Positions 8,823 to 17,744 of a DNA stretch of 64,000 nucleotides are shown here, piece by piece. The notes beneath the pieces were generated by a model. That model saw only the letters and a program-made list of their open reading frames with translations, was not told the DNA's origin and searched no databases. Location: NCBI RefSeq assembly GCF_000379765.1, contig NZ_KB903450.1, positions 31,492 to 95,491 on the forward strand, in the 5' to 3' direction. Numbering within the stretch: the stretch's first letter is position 1; each line of letters begins with the position of its first letter. The translations under genes were made by a program, and so were the position numbers. Source of the DNA: Flexithrix dorotheae DSM 6795 (lineage in GTDB: Bacteria; Bacteroidota; Bacteroidia; Cytophagales; Flammeovirgaceae).

Positions 8823-10118
8823 TTATGCTCCGGTAAGAATTTGAGTGATTACCGCTGCTTTTAGTTTACATTCCTCGAATTCATTTTCTGCTATTGCATC
8901 ATAGGTTATTGCACTTCCTACCTTATAAGATAAGTATTTTTTTGTCTGGTTATAGAAAATACTTCTTATAATTACGTTGAAATCAAAATTTTGCTTGGGA
9001 TCAAAATAACCAATTGCACCTGAAAATAGCCCTCTTCTTGAGTTTTCATATTTGTCAATTAGTTTCATGGCTTCAATTTTTGGCGCTCCTGTCATGCTAC
9101 CCATAGGAAAAGCATTTTTAATGGCCTCCACACAAGTGGCATCCTCCTTTAGCTTGGCCTGGATGGTGGAAATCATCTGATGAACCCTTGGAAAACTATA
9201 TATTCCAAATATCTCCTGAACCTTTACTGTCCCGGTGATTGCACTTTTAGCCAAATCGTTCCTCACAAGGTCTACAATCATCATATTCTCTGCACGCTCT
9301 TTTTCGCTTGAAGATAACTCTTGTTTTAGTTTTTCGTCTTCAAGTTCATTTTGCCCTCGTCTAATGGTCCCTTTTATAGGTTGTGAAATAAGATTTTGAT
9401 CTGTTTTTTTTAAAAAGCGTTCTGGAGAAGCACAAAGCAAAAATTTATCGTCCAGCTTTTGAAAAGCTGAAAATGGCATTGGGGAAGTACCATTTAACTT
9501 GATGTATGTTTCCAAAGGGTCAATTTCTATATCATTTCCAAAAAACTCTGTACAATAATTTAATTCGTAGACATCTCCCTCCAGGATATGGTTTTGGATG
9601 GCTTTTACATTTTCCAGGTAAGTTGCTTTTTCAACTCTGGGATGAAATTTAGAATGGGTAAGTATTTTATGCTGGTTTTTATTAATAATAGAGGTCTGCT
9701 GGATATCTTCAAAAATTGTTTGAGGATCGTTTACAGACAGTATTTCTATTTTGTCATTATTGAATTTGAGTAGGTGTTTTGGAATATAAAAAAATAGTTT
9801 GGGGAAATTCAAATAATCCGGGTTTCGGCTGGTAAGGGCTTCCAGTTCATTTTTAAGATCATAAGTAAAAAAGCCAAACATCCACTGCTTCTTGTTTTCA
9901 AACTGAAACTTCTCCAGCTTTTCAAAAGAATTATCTTCATTAATTTCAACCCTACAGCATTTATGAATTCCAACAGCTAACAGGTTTTCAAAAGGATTAA
10001 ATGGATATTTATAATCATTATGCTCAAGAAAAGTCAGGCAATTAAAAGATTGAGCCCAAAGATTTGCTTTTAGCTTAAAGGCAAGAGCATCTGCAATATG
10101 AAATGTTTTGGAATTCAG
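8823..10118 (-). CDS. pabB: Aminodeoxychorismate synthase component I-like protein (PabB), probable non-ATG start
   Basis: Chorismate-using enzyme that makes 4-amino-4-deoxychorismate for folate synthesis. It shows QPIKGTIRRG (the PIKGT lysine marks ADC synthase rather than anthranilate synthase), EKERAENMMIVDLVRNDL and GSMTGAPKIEAMKLI, the chorismate-binding signatures. The first ATG is at 9881 (352 residues), yet the frame continues upstream to a stop at 10122-10124. Those roughly 79 codons encode a plausible family N-terminus (for example LKANLWAQSFNCLTFLEHND and QWMFGFFTYDL). They contain no ATG, GTG or TTG. CTG at 10118 is the best candidate start, with ATT at 10097 an alternative. A sequencing or real indel upstream is another explanation. 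Probably co-transcribed with miaE, whose stop is about 40 nt upstream. Confidence 0.75.
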   Translation of the reverse strand: MNSKTFHIADALAFKLKANLWAQSFNCLTFLEHNDYKYPFNPFENLLAVGIHKCCRVEINEDNSFEKLEKFQFENKKQWMFGFFTYDLKNELEALTSRNPDYLNFPKLFFYIPKHLLKFNNDKIEILSVNDPQTIFEDIQQTSIINKNQHKILTHSKFHPRVEKATYLENVKAIQNHILEGDVYELNYCTEFFGNDIEIDPLETYIKLNGTSPMPFSAFQKLDDKFLLCASPERFLKKTDQNLISQPIKGTIRRGQNELEDEKLKQELSSSEKERAENMMIVDLVRNDLAKSAITGTVKVQEIFGIYSFPRVHQMISTIQAKLKEDATCVEAIKNAFPMGSMTGAPKIEAMKLIDKYENSRRGLFSGAIGYFDPKQNFDFNVIIRSIFYNQTKKYLSYKVGSAITYDAIAENEFEECKLKAAVITQILTGA

Positions 10119-10159
10119 GGTTTAGTTCGATTGGACTAGTTTAAATGTAGCATGGTAGA

Positions 10160-10810
10160 TTAATGAATTCGGTCTGACCTGGGTTCCAGGGATTCTATAA
10201 TAATCTTTTCATCTTTGAGTAATTCTTCCCATCTTTCGTCCACTTCTTTTCGTGGGCGATAGGTCCGTGCAAGGGTAATAAAAGTGGTATAATGTCCTGC
10301 TTCGGAGGCCATTAAGTCATAATAAAACTGACTTAGTTCTTTATCTTCTAATTGTTCCCAAAGGTTTTTAAACCTTTCGCAACTTCTGGCTTCTATCAAC
10401 GCGCTCATCAGAAGTTTTTCAACTAATTGGTGTTCTCTGCTGCCCCCCTTCTTTAATTTTTTTGCCAATTGATTTACATACTCATCCTTTCTCATTTTTC
10501 CCAGTTTTATATTTCTGGCTTTCATTTTTTCTAAAACGGCCTTAAAATGTCCCCATTCTTCGGCTACAATAGGAGTAAGTACCTCCACCAATTCTTCTTT
10601 ATCCGGGTATTGAACGATTAATGAAATACAGGTAGAAGCAGCTTTTTGCTCACAATAAGCGTGATCAATGAGAATTTCTTCGATGTTTTTTTCGGCAATA
10701 TTGGCCCATCTGGGATCAGTAGGTAACTTTAAATGTAACACGTAAATAGATTTTTTGTCAAAAATACATGCTCTCTCTTTCTCAAACAATTTTTTGATTT
10801 CTATTGTCAA
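10160..10810 (-). CDS. miaE: tRNA-(ms2io6A)-hydroxylase MiaE
   Basis: 216 residues, a ferritin-like diiron enzyme that hydroxylates the 2-methylthio-N6-isopentenyl group on A37 of tRNAs reading UNN codons. The four helices supply the iron ligands in ILIDHAYCEQKAA, EEWGHF, LIEARSCERF and SEAGHY. Length and motif order are standard. It lies just upstream of the PabB-like gene on the same strand and only 47 nt from the divergent SDR gene, so the two promoters must overlap. Confidence 0.9.
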   Translation of the reverse strand: MTIEIKKLFEKERACIFDKKSIYVLHLKLPTDPRWANIAEKNIEEILIDHAYCEQKAASTCISLIVQYPDKEELVEVLTPIVAEEWGHFKAVLEKMKARNIKLGKMRKDEYVNQLAKKLKKGGSREHQLVEKLLMSALIEARSCERFKNLWEQLEDKELSQFYYDLMASEAGHYTTFITLARTYRPRKEVDERWEELLKDEKIIIESLEPRSDRIH

Positions 10811-10857
10811 GTAATTAACTTCAACAGCAAAAATCTTTAATCAAATAAACAACAATT

Positions 10858-11733
10858 ATGTATAATAAACCGATGTTGCGGGAAGATGCTTTGGAAGGCA
10901 AAACCATTTTAGTAACAGGAGGAGGTACAGGTCTTGGTAAAGCTATGACCAAATATTTTTTGGAACTTGGAGCCAATGCCATAATAGCCAGTAGAAAACT
11001 GGAGGTTTTGGAAAAAACGGCTAAAGAACTCTCAGAAGCTACAGGAAAGGAGGTGCTTCCGCTGGCCTGCGATGTAAGGAATCATCTGGATGTAGATAAA
11101 ACCATTCAGGCAGGGATTGAAAAATTTGGAAAGATAGATATTCTGGTAAATAATGCTGCCGGAAATTTCATTAGTCCAACTGAGCGACTTTCCCCAAAGG
11201 CATTCGATACGATTATTGGAATCGTATTACAAGGTACCTATAATTTCACTTTGGGATTAGGGAAAAACTGGATTGAAAAAAAGACTGGTGGAACAATTCT
11301 AAATATTGTCACTACTTATTCCTGGACAGGCTCCGGGTATGTAGTGCCCTCCGCAGCTGCTAAAGCCGGGGTGTTGGCAATGACCAGATCTTTGGCTGTT
11401 GAATGGGCAAAATATGGAATCCGATCAAATGCAATTGCTCCCGGACCATTCCCCACAAAAGGTGCCTGGGACAGACTTTTTCCCGAAAACCTGAGGAAGA
11501 AGTTTGATGTAAAAAACAAGGTTCCTGTTGGAAGAGTAGGGGAGCACCAGGAACTGGCTAACCTTGCCGCCTATTTAGTGTCCGATTTTTCAGCTTATGT
11601 GAATGGAGAAGTAATAACCATAGATGGAGGAGAATGGCTGAAGGGGGCTGGTGAGTTTAATCATCTGGAACTCATTCCTAATGAGATGTGGGATACCATA
11701 GAACAAATGGTGAGAGGAGCAAATAAAAAGTAA
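10858..11733 (+). CDS. SDR-family oxidoreductase, 2,4-dienoyl-CoA reductase-like
   Basis: 291 residues. The Rossmann nucleotide site TGGGTGLGKAM, the NNAAGNF motif and the C-terminal VNGEVITIDGGEWL are typical of peroxisomal/mitochondrial-type 2,4-dienoyl-CoA reductases, which use NADPH to reduce dienoyl-CoA intermediates in oxidation of unsaturated fatty acids. As usual for this branch, the catalytic YxxxK of other SDRs is replaced by SAAAK (the Lys is kept, the Tyr is not). Divergent from miaE with a 47-nt gap. Substrate assignment is by family resemblance. Confidence 0.82.
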   Translation: MYNKPMLREDALEGKTILVTGGGTGLGKAMTKYFLELGANAIIASRKLEVLEKTAKELSEATGKEVLPLACDVRNHLDVDKTIQAGIEKFGKIDILVNNAAGNFISPTERLSPKAFDTIIGIVLQGTYNFTLGLGKNWIEKKTGGTILNIVTTYSWTGSGYVVPSAAAKAGVLAMTRSLAVEWAKYGIRSNAIAPGPFPTKGAWDRLFPENLRKKFDVKNKVPVGRVGEHQELANLAAYLVSDFSAYVNGEVITIDGGEWLKGAGEFNHLELIPNEMWDTIEQMVRGANKK

Positions 11734-11848
11734 AACAGTAAGTAGTCTTTATTCCCTGTGCTATACATCTATATGGCTCAGGGAATTTTATGCATGACAG
11801 CTATTGTTCTATGATTACCCTACTACCCCACAAATTCATTGATTTATT

Positions 11849-12883
11849 ATGGCAAATATTAAGATTTCAAAACCCTGGGAAGATAAAAATCTAAAGGTAA
11901 CAGATGAAAAAGTATATGCAAACCGTAGGGAAACTATTAAAAAGCTTGGCCTTGTTTCTTCGGGAATAATCATGAGCCCTTTAGGGATAAATAATTCCTG
12001 CCAAAATGCAAAGAATGAAAGTTTGAAGGAGGAAGGCAAATCGATTAAGGCTTTGAAAAATGTAGAAGATAATCATTTCTCATTTGAGGGAATGATGGAT
12101 TTATACCCTGCTGCCAGAAATGAAAAATACAAACTGGATCGGGAATTAACCGAAGAATATGATGCCACCCATCACAATAATTTTTATGAATTTATTCATC
12201 CCGATGATAAAAATATTTATAATGTATATAAGTATATAGAGGATTTTGATAATAGAGACTGGACCATTAAAGTTAGCGGGAAGGTAAAAAATAAAGGGAA
12301 ATATTTACTGGAAGATATTATTAAAAAAATCGGACTGGAGGAAAGGTTGTATAGATTCAGATGTGTGGAAAGATGGTCAATGGCTGTGCCCTGGACAGGT
12401 TTTCCCCTTTCAAGTCTGATAAAGATTTTTGAACCAGAAAATGATGCCAGGTTTATCCGAATGGTAACTTATGCTAATCCTAATGAAATGCCTGGCGTTA
12501 AAAATCAAACCTGGTATCCGTGGCCTTATGTGGAGGGATTAAGGATGGATGAGGCAATGAATGAATTAGCCTTCATCGCCACGGGTATTTATGGAAAGCC
12601 TTTACCTAAGCAAAATGGAGCGCCTATGAGGCTGGTGGTTCCATGGAAATATGGATACAAGAATATTAAATCCATTGTGAAAATGGAATTTTTAAAAAAT
12701 CAACCTGAAACGTTTTGGCATAAAATTCAGCCTTCAGAATACCCCTTTATTTCTAATGTTGATCCCGTAGTTCCCCACCCGAGATGGTCACAGGCTTATG
12801 AAAAAATGATACCTGATGGAGAAACAATTCCTACTTTGAAGTATAATGGATATGGAGCATTTGTGGGAAAATTATACTCCTGA
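11849..12883 (+). CDS. msrP: Protein-methionine-sulfoxide reductase catalytic subunit MsrP (YedY)
   Basis: 344 residues, molybdopterin enzyme of the sulfite-oxidase fold that repairs oxidised Met in exported proteins. The molybdenum ligand is C172 in RFRCVERWSM, and the conserved PWTGFPL, YANPNEMPG and PMRLVVPWKYGYK blocks are clear. The N-terminus carries a Tat-like twin-Arg hydrophobic segment (NRRETIKKLGLVSSGIIMSP), so export is likely. The haem membrane partner MsrQ is not beside it. A terminator with one C-C mismatch follows. Confidence 0.9.
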   Translation: MANIKISKPWEDKNLKVTDEKVYANRRETIKKLGLVSSGIIMSPLGINNSCQNAKNESLKEEGKSIKALKNVEDNHFSFEGMMDLYPAARNEKYKLDRELTEEYDATHHNNFYEFIHPDDKNIYNVYKYIEDFDNRDWTIKVSGKVKNKGKYLLEDIIKKIGLEERLYRFRCVERWSMAVPWTGFPLSSLIKIFEPENDARFIRMVTYANPNEMPGVKNQTWYPWPYVEGLRMDEAMNELAFIATGIYGKPLPKQNGAPMRLVVPWKYGYKNIKSIVKMEFLKNQPETFWHKIQPSEYPFISNVDPVVPHPRWSQAYEKMIPDGETIPTLKYNGYGAFVGKLYS

Positions 12884-12895
12884 TTGAAAAGCAAA

Positions 12896-12930
12896 AAAAG
12901 CCCGGCTATTTTTTCATTAGCCCGGCTTTT
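12896..12930 (+). terminator. Terminator after msrP
   Basis: Arms 12896-12907 and 12919-12930 pair over 12 bp with one central C-C mismatch and are followed by T-rich sequence. It may also serve the convergent gene at 12957. Confidence 0.75.
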
Positions 12931-12956
12931 TAATTTTTATTGTAATAATCTTTTAT

Positions 12957-13361
12957 TTATTCTGCTCTTGAAAGACCCTCTGCAGCCATTTCCATAGCTT
13001 CACTTCTTCTTTCTATAGGCAATTCAAATTTTTCATTCAGCCTGAAAACACCCTTTTCCTTTGATGTATAGGACGGAACAAGACATCCGAATTCTATCAT
13101 GTCAGATTCTTTGTTATACTGTATCAAATAATTGTTTGTATGGCTAAAGTTTAAGACAACATCAGTAACTTCAAAAAATACTTCAGTTACTAACTCCTGC
13201 CGAACAAAGCTTATTCCCAGAATTGAAATATCCTCTGGTGTTACATTTATATTTGATGGAATTTGGTTTATTTCTCCTTTTATGCTTGAATTCTCAATTA
13301 CCTGAGAAAATGCACTGAAACCGAAGAAAATCATTAAAGTTGCAAAAATAACTGATTTCAT
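12957..13361 (-). CDS. Secreted protein of unknown function
   Basis: 134 residues with a clear signal peptide (MKSVIFATLMIFFGFSAFSQ, likely cut after Ser/Gln) and a mature part of about 115 residues that I do not recognise. The mature part is predicted mostly beta-strand by eye. It has no Cys after the signal peptide, so it is a soluble periplasmic or outer-membrane-associated protein rather than a lipoprotein. A -7 promoter box sits at 13432-13439 on the minus strand. Confidence 0.65.
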   Translation of the reverse strand: MKSVIFATLMIFFGFSAFSQVIENSSIKGEINQIPSNINVTPEDISILGISFVRQELVTEVFFEVTDVVLNFSHTNNYLIQYNKESDMIEFGCLVPSYTSKEKGVFRLNEKFELPIERRSEAMEMAAEGLSRAE

Positions 13362-13431
13362 AGTTTCAAAATTTAAGTAATAAAAAAATTTGGTTTGTGG
13401 TTAGAAAGCAATTTTTATTGTTTTATTGGTT

Positions 13432-13439
13432 CAAAAGTA
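13432..13439 (-). promoter_or_regulatory. -7 promoter box for the secreted protein at 12957
   Basis: Minus strand reads TACTTTTG, with a TTG 22 nt further upstream (13462-13464), slightly longer than the usual spacing. Places transcription start about 65 nt before the ATG. Confidence 0.5.
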
Positions 13440-13688
13440 CATGTTTCTTACATGAAAAAACCAACTTTCTTTGTTAATGACTATAAACTTTATGTAAATA
13501 AGGGTTAATGGTAACCCGGAAAAGCTAATTATTGAACTATTCCAATTTTAAACATAAAGAAATTGAGGCAGGATGTAAGATTTTGGTTTATTTTATTAAA
13601 TGATTAACGATAGCCAGCTGATTAAGTTGTCAATTAATATAAAGTAAAAAAGAAAGAGATAAACTGATTTTTGTCATATTGGGGGGCT

Positions 13689-13696
13689 TAAATTTG
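13689..13696 (+). promoter_or_regulatory. -7 promoter box for the serine hydrolase
   Basis: TAAATTTG, a perfect -7 box, lies about 110 nt before the preferred start at 13808. The -33 element is not clear. It argues against a start at 13703, which would be at or before the transcript start. Confidence 0.45.
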
Positions 13697-13807
13697 GCTT
13701 AATTGATAAATTCTACTTTTTTATTAATCCGGGATACTTGCTTCAAGCCTTTTATAACAGAAAACCATTACCTTTCCGGCTTCAATAAATATGATAAAAA
13801 CTTTCCC

Positions 13808-15157
13808 ATGAAATTTTTTAAAAAAACGATTTACTGGCTTTTTGCGGTTGGCCTTCTCTTTTATATTATGAGTGCCATATATTCCAGGTTGCCTATAATT
13901 ACTGGCTATGCAGCAAAGAATATGTGTTCGTGTGTTTTTGTAGCCGATCGCGAAGCGGCAATGGTGGAGCAGGAAGATTTAAACTTTTTTCTTGTGCAGT
14001 ATGCAAAGGTAAATGTAGATGAGAAAAGGAAAACTGCTACTGCAACCGTATTGGGTTTGGCGAAAGAAACTGCAGTTTTCAGAGAGGGGCTGGGTTGTAC
14101 ATTAATTACGGATGATACCAATGAAGAGGAACTCAGAAAATCAAGCCTTTTGTTGAGTAAACCGACTAAAAGCCATTTAGATACGATTTCCTGGCCTGTT
14201 GGAAATTTGTTAAATTCTTCCCTGCCAAAATCAATTGATTCTGATAAATTAAATAGAGCTGTTCAGAAAGCGTTTGACTCTCCTGATAAAAAAACAAGGG
14301 CAGTGGTAGTGGTATATAAAGATAAATTGGTAGCAGAAAAATATGCCGAAGGGTTTGATGAAAATACTCCTCAATTAGGATGGTCGATGACCAAGAGTAT
14401 TATTAATGCCCTTACCGGGATTATGGTGAAAAATGGAAAGTTAACGCTTGAAGGATCTGTTCCAATAAAAGAATGGAGTAATGACGACCGATCCTTTATT
14501 AATTTAAAAAATCTCCTCCAAATGAGTAGCGGACTGGATTGGGAAGAAAACTACAATGATATTTCCAATGCCACAAGAATGTTGTATTTAGAAGGAGATC
14601 AATATAATTATGCCATTGGAAACAAATTAATTGGCGGAATCCACCCCGGAGAAGAGTGGTATTATTCTTCGGGAACCACCAATATAATTTCCGGCTTAAT
14701 CAAAAACCAATTTCCAAACACTCAGGCTTATTGGCATTTCCACTACGATTCACTTTTCCATAAAATTGGAATGTATAGTGCTGTAATGGAGCCAGATCCA
14801 TCAGGAACTTTTATAGGTTCTTCCTATTGCTATGCTACCCCCCGTGATTGGGCAAAATTTGGAATGTTATACCTAAATGATGGCGTTTGGATGGACGAAA
14901 GAATTTTACCGGAGGGTTGGGTTGAATTCACAAAATCTCCGGTAAATAATTCAGGAAAGGAATATGGCGCCCAGTTTTGGCTAAATGCAGGCAGTAAATT
15001 ACCCGATGTGCCCAAAGATGTTTATTTCTGTGATGGTTTTCAGGGGCAAAGGGTCTTTATTATTCCTTCGCACGAAATGGTAGTGGTGAGATTGGGAATT
15101 TCGAACAATATGGACTTTAATGAATTTCTGGTAGAAATCTTGGATGCTTTGAAATAA
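13808..15157 (+). CDS. Serine hydrolase, beta-lactamase class C-like
   Basis: 449 residues from the Met at 13808, where a membrane/signal segment begins (FFKKTIYWLFAVGLLFYIM). The catalytic SxxK is SMTK in LGWSMTKSIINALTG, and YSSGTT supplies the second-motif Tyr. A Cys-containing N-terminal domain (MCSCVFVADRE) precedes the hydrolase domain. Such proteins act as esterases, peptidases or penicillin-binding enzymes; substrate cannot be inferred. The frame runs back to a TTG at 13703, but those residues lack a signal pattern. Converges with the PfkB gene. Confidence 0.85.
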   Translation: MKFFKKTIYWLFAVGLLFYIMSAIYSRLPIITGYAAKNMCSCVFVADREAAMVEQEDLNFFLVQYAKVNVDEKRKTATATVLGLAKETAVFREGLGCTLITDDTNEEELRKSSLLLSKPTKSHLDTISWPVGNLLNSSLPKSIDSDKLNRAVQKAFDSPDKKTRAVVVVYKDKLVAEKYAEGFDENTPQLGWSMTKSIINALTGIMVKNGKLTLEGSVPIKEWSNDDRSFINLKNLLQMSSGLDWEENYNDISNATRMLYLEGDQYNYAIGNKLIGGIHPGEEWYYSSGTTNIISGLIKNQFPNTQAYWHFHYDSLFHKIGMYSAVMEPDPSGTFIGSSYCYATPRDWAKFGMLYLNDGVWMDERILPEGWVEFTKSPVNNSGKEYGAQFWLNAGSKLPDVPKDVYFCDGFQGQRVFIIPSHEMVVVRLGISNNMDFNEFLVEILDALK

Positions 15158-15340
15158 ATCACATTAAATAAGGAAAATCTTTTTCTATTGTTACTCTTAC
15201 ATGTTTAGTTGAAAGGCCAGGCTCAAAATCTTTATAAGTCCAGTTTCACCAGATGTCCGGCCGGTCTAAACGCCTTATATGGGAATTTCTTAATCACAAA
15301 CGGGAATATTTGAAGTAGTCGTATTTTCGCAAGAAAAGGC

Positions 15341-15377
15341 AAAAATCCTTTTACAGCCACGCTACAGAAGGATTTTT
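15341..15377. terminator. Bidirectional terminator between serine hydrolase and PfkB kinase
   Basis: Arms 15341-15350 and 15368-15377 (AAAAATCCTT / AAGGATTTTT) pair perfectly; A-run on one side and T-run on the other allow use by both convergent genes. Confidence 0.7.
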
Positions 15378-15393
15378 TATGGATTAAAATCAA

Positions 15394-16416
15394 TTAATCA
15401 GAGACCTTTGAATGAATAGTACTTTGGTATAATTCAATAATTTCTTTAGGAGAAGCCGTACCGGTTTGAAATAACTTTTGAACCGAAACAGCCGCAGCTA
15501 AATTGGCGATTTCAAGGGCGAGTTGAGGGTCTTTTGAAGCGGCATAACATACGGAAAAAACACTTCCTGCAGTATCTCCAGCACCTACTGTATCTAGTTT
15601 ACTGGAAAGAGGAATGGCATCTACAGCATATATTTCCCGGTGGGTGAAATACATCATTCCATCCTCCCCTCTGGTTAGTAAAATGGGAGCTTCTACCTTT
15701 TTCATTAAAGCATTTCCATGTGTGATGCAGGCTTCTTTATCGTGACTGGGAAATGGTGCAACATTTAGTCTTCTTGCAAGTTCATCTGTATTTACTTTTA
15801 ATATGATTCCTCTCAGGTTATCCCCAAAATGCCGCATGTCAGCAATAAATTCACAATGGGGATTATCTCTTTTTAGTTGGTTAAAAAAAGTAGAATTTCC
15901 TGCATGAAGCAAGGGTTTGGGGAATTGTTGGTTGATAAAAACAACATTTAGATTATTGGCTTTTTCCTTTAATCTAAAATGAATTTTTTCCATTATTTCA
16001 TCGGATGGTTTGTTTAACGCTCCAAAATCCAGCCTGAAATCCTCTTCATTCGCCAACATAGGTTTGATGTACGCACAGCTGTCCCAATCTTCCTGGTGTA
16101 ATAAATTTGTAGTATCTGTACCTAACTTTTGAAGTAAATATTTTAATTCTCTTCCATAAATATCATTTTTTACTATCCCAAAAACTGAAACTTTTCCTAC
16201 TCCAAGCGCTTTTAAATTATTGACCAAATTTCCTGCAGCACCCAAAGAAGTTCTTATGGATGATCCTCGGTGTACGGGTTTTCCTGTTTCAATTGAAATT
16301 TCTCCTGTTTCCTTCGCTAAATTGTAGTAGATGTCTACGGCAAAATCACCAATTACGGCAATATGCATGTCAGATAATCTGGTGAATACTTGTTGATAAG
16401 ATGAAGTCCTGTCCAT
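15394..16416 (-). CDS. PfkB-family carbohydrate kinase, RfaE/HldE-like
   Basis: 340 residues of the ribokinase fold. The N-terminal GDFAVDIYY block, the central Gly-rich GAAGNLVNNLKALG, and the C-terminal DTVGAGDTAGSVF with the catalytic Asp in GAGD are present. The overall pattern resembles the kinase domain of heptose 7-phosphate kinase (HldE N-domain), but no nucleotidyltransferase domain or other heptose genes are nearby, so the sugar substrate is open. Divergent from the TauE/SafE exporter. Confidence 0.8.
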   Translation of the reverse strand: MDRTSSYQQVFTRLSDMHIAVIGDFAVDIYYNLAKETGEISIETGKPVHRGSSIRTSLGAAGNLVNNLKALGVGKVSVFGIVKNDIYGRELKYLLQKLGTDTTNLLHQEDWDSCAYIKPMLANEEDFRLDFGALNKPSDEIMEKIHFRLKEKANNLNVVFINQQFPKPLLHAGNSTFFNQLKRDNPHCEFIADMRHFGDNLRGIILKVNTDELARRLNVAPFPSHDKEACITHGNALMKKVEAPILLTRGEDGMMYFTHREIYAVDAIPLSSKLDTVGAGDTAGSVFSVCYAASKDPQLALEIANLAAAVSVQKLFQTGTASPKEIIELYQSTIHSKVSD

Positions 16417-16574
16417 TATTCGTCTATTATTTTTAGCATTTTATAAATTTATGCTTGTAATTCCTAAAAGTTGGAGGCTTGTTTAAAATTTAAATCTTTA
16501 ATCTATTTGCATAAATCCCAACCAGAAAGTACAATCTTTTTCCACAATAAATCATTGGTGGTTAAATTCGCAAC

Positions 16575-17366
16575 ATGGAAATTCAATGGTATCATTACAT
16601 TTTAATGTTGTCGGCCGGAGTTTTAGCAGGCATTGTGAATACCCTTGCGGGTAGTGGTTCTGTATTTACCCTTTCAGTTTTTATTTTTCTGGGGCTTCCT
16701 GCAAATATGGCCAATGGCACCAATCGGGTAGGGGTGACCATCCAAAGTTTAATTAGCACCTATACTTTTTATAAAGGAGGCAAACTAAATATTGCCGAAA
16801 GCAAAAAGTTTCTGATTCCTACATTTCTGGGTGCCTTAATTGGGGCCATGGTTGCTGTAGATATGGATGAAGAATTGCTTAGGCTGGTTATAGGCTGGAT
16901 AATGGTTGTGCTACTTGTAATTACCATTTTCAAACCTCAAAAAAAACTACTTCAGGAAAATTCCAAGAGCAGGAGAGGAATGGTTTTAAATTTTTTAGTT
17001 TTCCTCGCTATTGGATTTTATGGAGGTTTTATTCAGGCTGGAATTGGGATTTTTCTTCTGGTAGCCCTTCACCTTGCGGCTGACTTCAATTTAGTTCAGG
17101 CTAATGGGGCGAAATTACTTGCCGTGATGTTGTTTTCATTTCCCGTCCTGTTTATTTTTCTATACAATGGACAGGTAGAATGGGTTTACGGTTTGTGGGT
17201 GGCAGTTGGGCAGGCAATTGGTTCGTATGGAGCCAGCAAATTTGCAGTAAAATCGACTAACGCAAACACCTGGGTTAGGAAAATTCTTATTGCTATGATT
17301 CTACTGTCTATATTTAAAATGTTCGGCTGGCTTGACTGGATCACTGAAAAAATCATGCTGCTGTAA
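16575..17366 (+). CDS. TauE/SafE-family sulfite/anion exporter
   Basis: 263 residues, eight hydrophobic segments. The family signature is the N-terminal repeat GVLAGIVNTLAGSGSVFTL, echoed in the second half by YGGFIQAGIGIFLLVAL. These permeases move sulfite, sulfoacetate or other small organosulfur anions; the substrate here is unknown. It is divergent from the PfkB-type kinase and has no linked sulfur-metabolism genes. Confidence 0.85.
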   Translation: MEIQWYHYILMLSAGVLAGIVNTLAGSGSVFTLSVFIFLGLPANMANGTNRVGVTIQSLISTYTFYKGGKLNIAESKKFLIPTFLGALIGAMVAVDMDEELLRLVIGWIMVVLLVITIFKPQKKLLQENSKSRRGMVLNFLVFLAIGFYGGFIQAGIGIFLLVALHLAADFNLVQANGAKLLAVMLFSFPVLFIFLYNGQVEWVYGLWVAVGQAIGSYGASKFAVKSTNANTWVRKILIAMILLSIFKMFGWLDWITEKIMLL

Positions 17367-17428
17367 AATTTTCAGTTATGGTATTTTCTGGAAAAAGGAA
17401 GGTCGGAACTTCTTTAATCCTATTGGAA

Positions 17429-17572
17429 TTAGTTGGATGAGCTTTCAATTTTCAACTGATTTCTTTCCTGTCTTTGCTTATTTAAATGCCTGAATTTTCT
17501 TCTTTTGGCTTCCTGCTTTTTCTCCATTTCTTCGAAGAAATGATACATCTCCTTTTTTTGCTTAATGTTCAT
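17429..17572 (-). CDS. Small charged protein of unknown function
   Basis: A 47-residue frame, MNIKQKKEMYHFFEEM and onward, rich in Lys, Arg, Glu and Gln and predicted as one long helix or coiled coil; no membrane segment. The support is positional: a TAGTTTTG -7 box on the minus strand at 17607-17614 would start transcription about 28 nt before the ATG, and the frame is flanked by other genes' ends. I do not recognise a family, and conservation has not been checked. Confidence 0.4.
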   Translation of the reverse strand: MNIKQKKEMYHFFEEMEKKQEAKRRKFRHLNKQRQERNQLKIESSSN

Positions 17573-17606
17573 AACTTAAAATGTAATATTTTGAATATAA
17601 TAGTTG

Positions 17607-17614
17607 CAAAACTA
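17607..17614 (-). promoter_or_regulatory. -7 promoter box for the small charged protein
   Basis: Minus strand TAGTTTTG followed by CAAC, matching the -7 consensus; no clear -33 box. Confidence 0.4.
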
Positions 17615-17691
17615 AGAGAAATAAGCTGAAAAATATAATAAAATTAAGATTCATTAAGCCAAATTTATTTAATATGGCGAGCCCCGGCAAT

Positions 17692-17714
17692 AAAAAAAGG
17701 GAGCAAAAGCTCCC
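17692..17714 (-). terminator. Terminator of the TonB-dependent receptor gene
   Basis: On the minus strand GGGAGC (17714-17709) pairs with GCTCCC (17704-17699) around a TTTT loop and is followed by seven Ts. It lies about 30 nt after the receptor stop codon. Confidence 0.85.
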
Positions 17715-17744
17715 CTCTAATTTTTGAAATATTGATTGTGGAAT

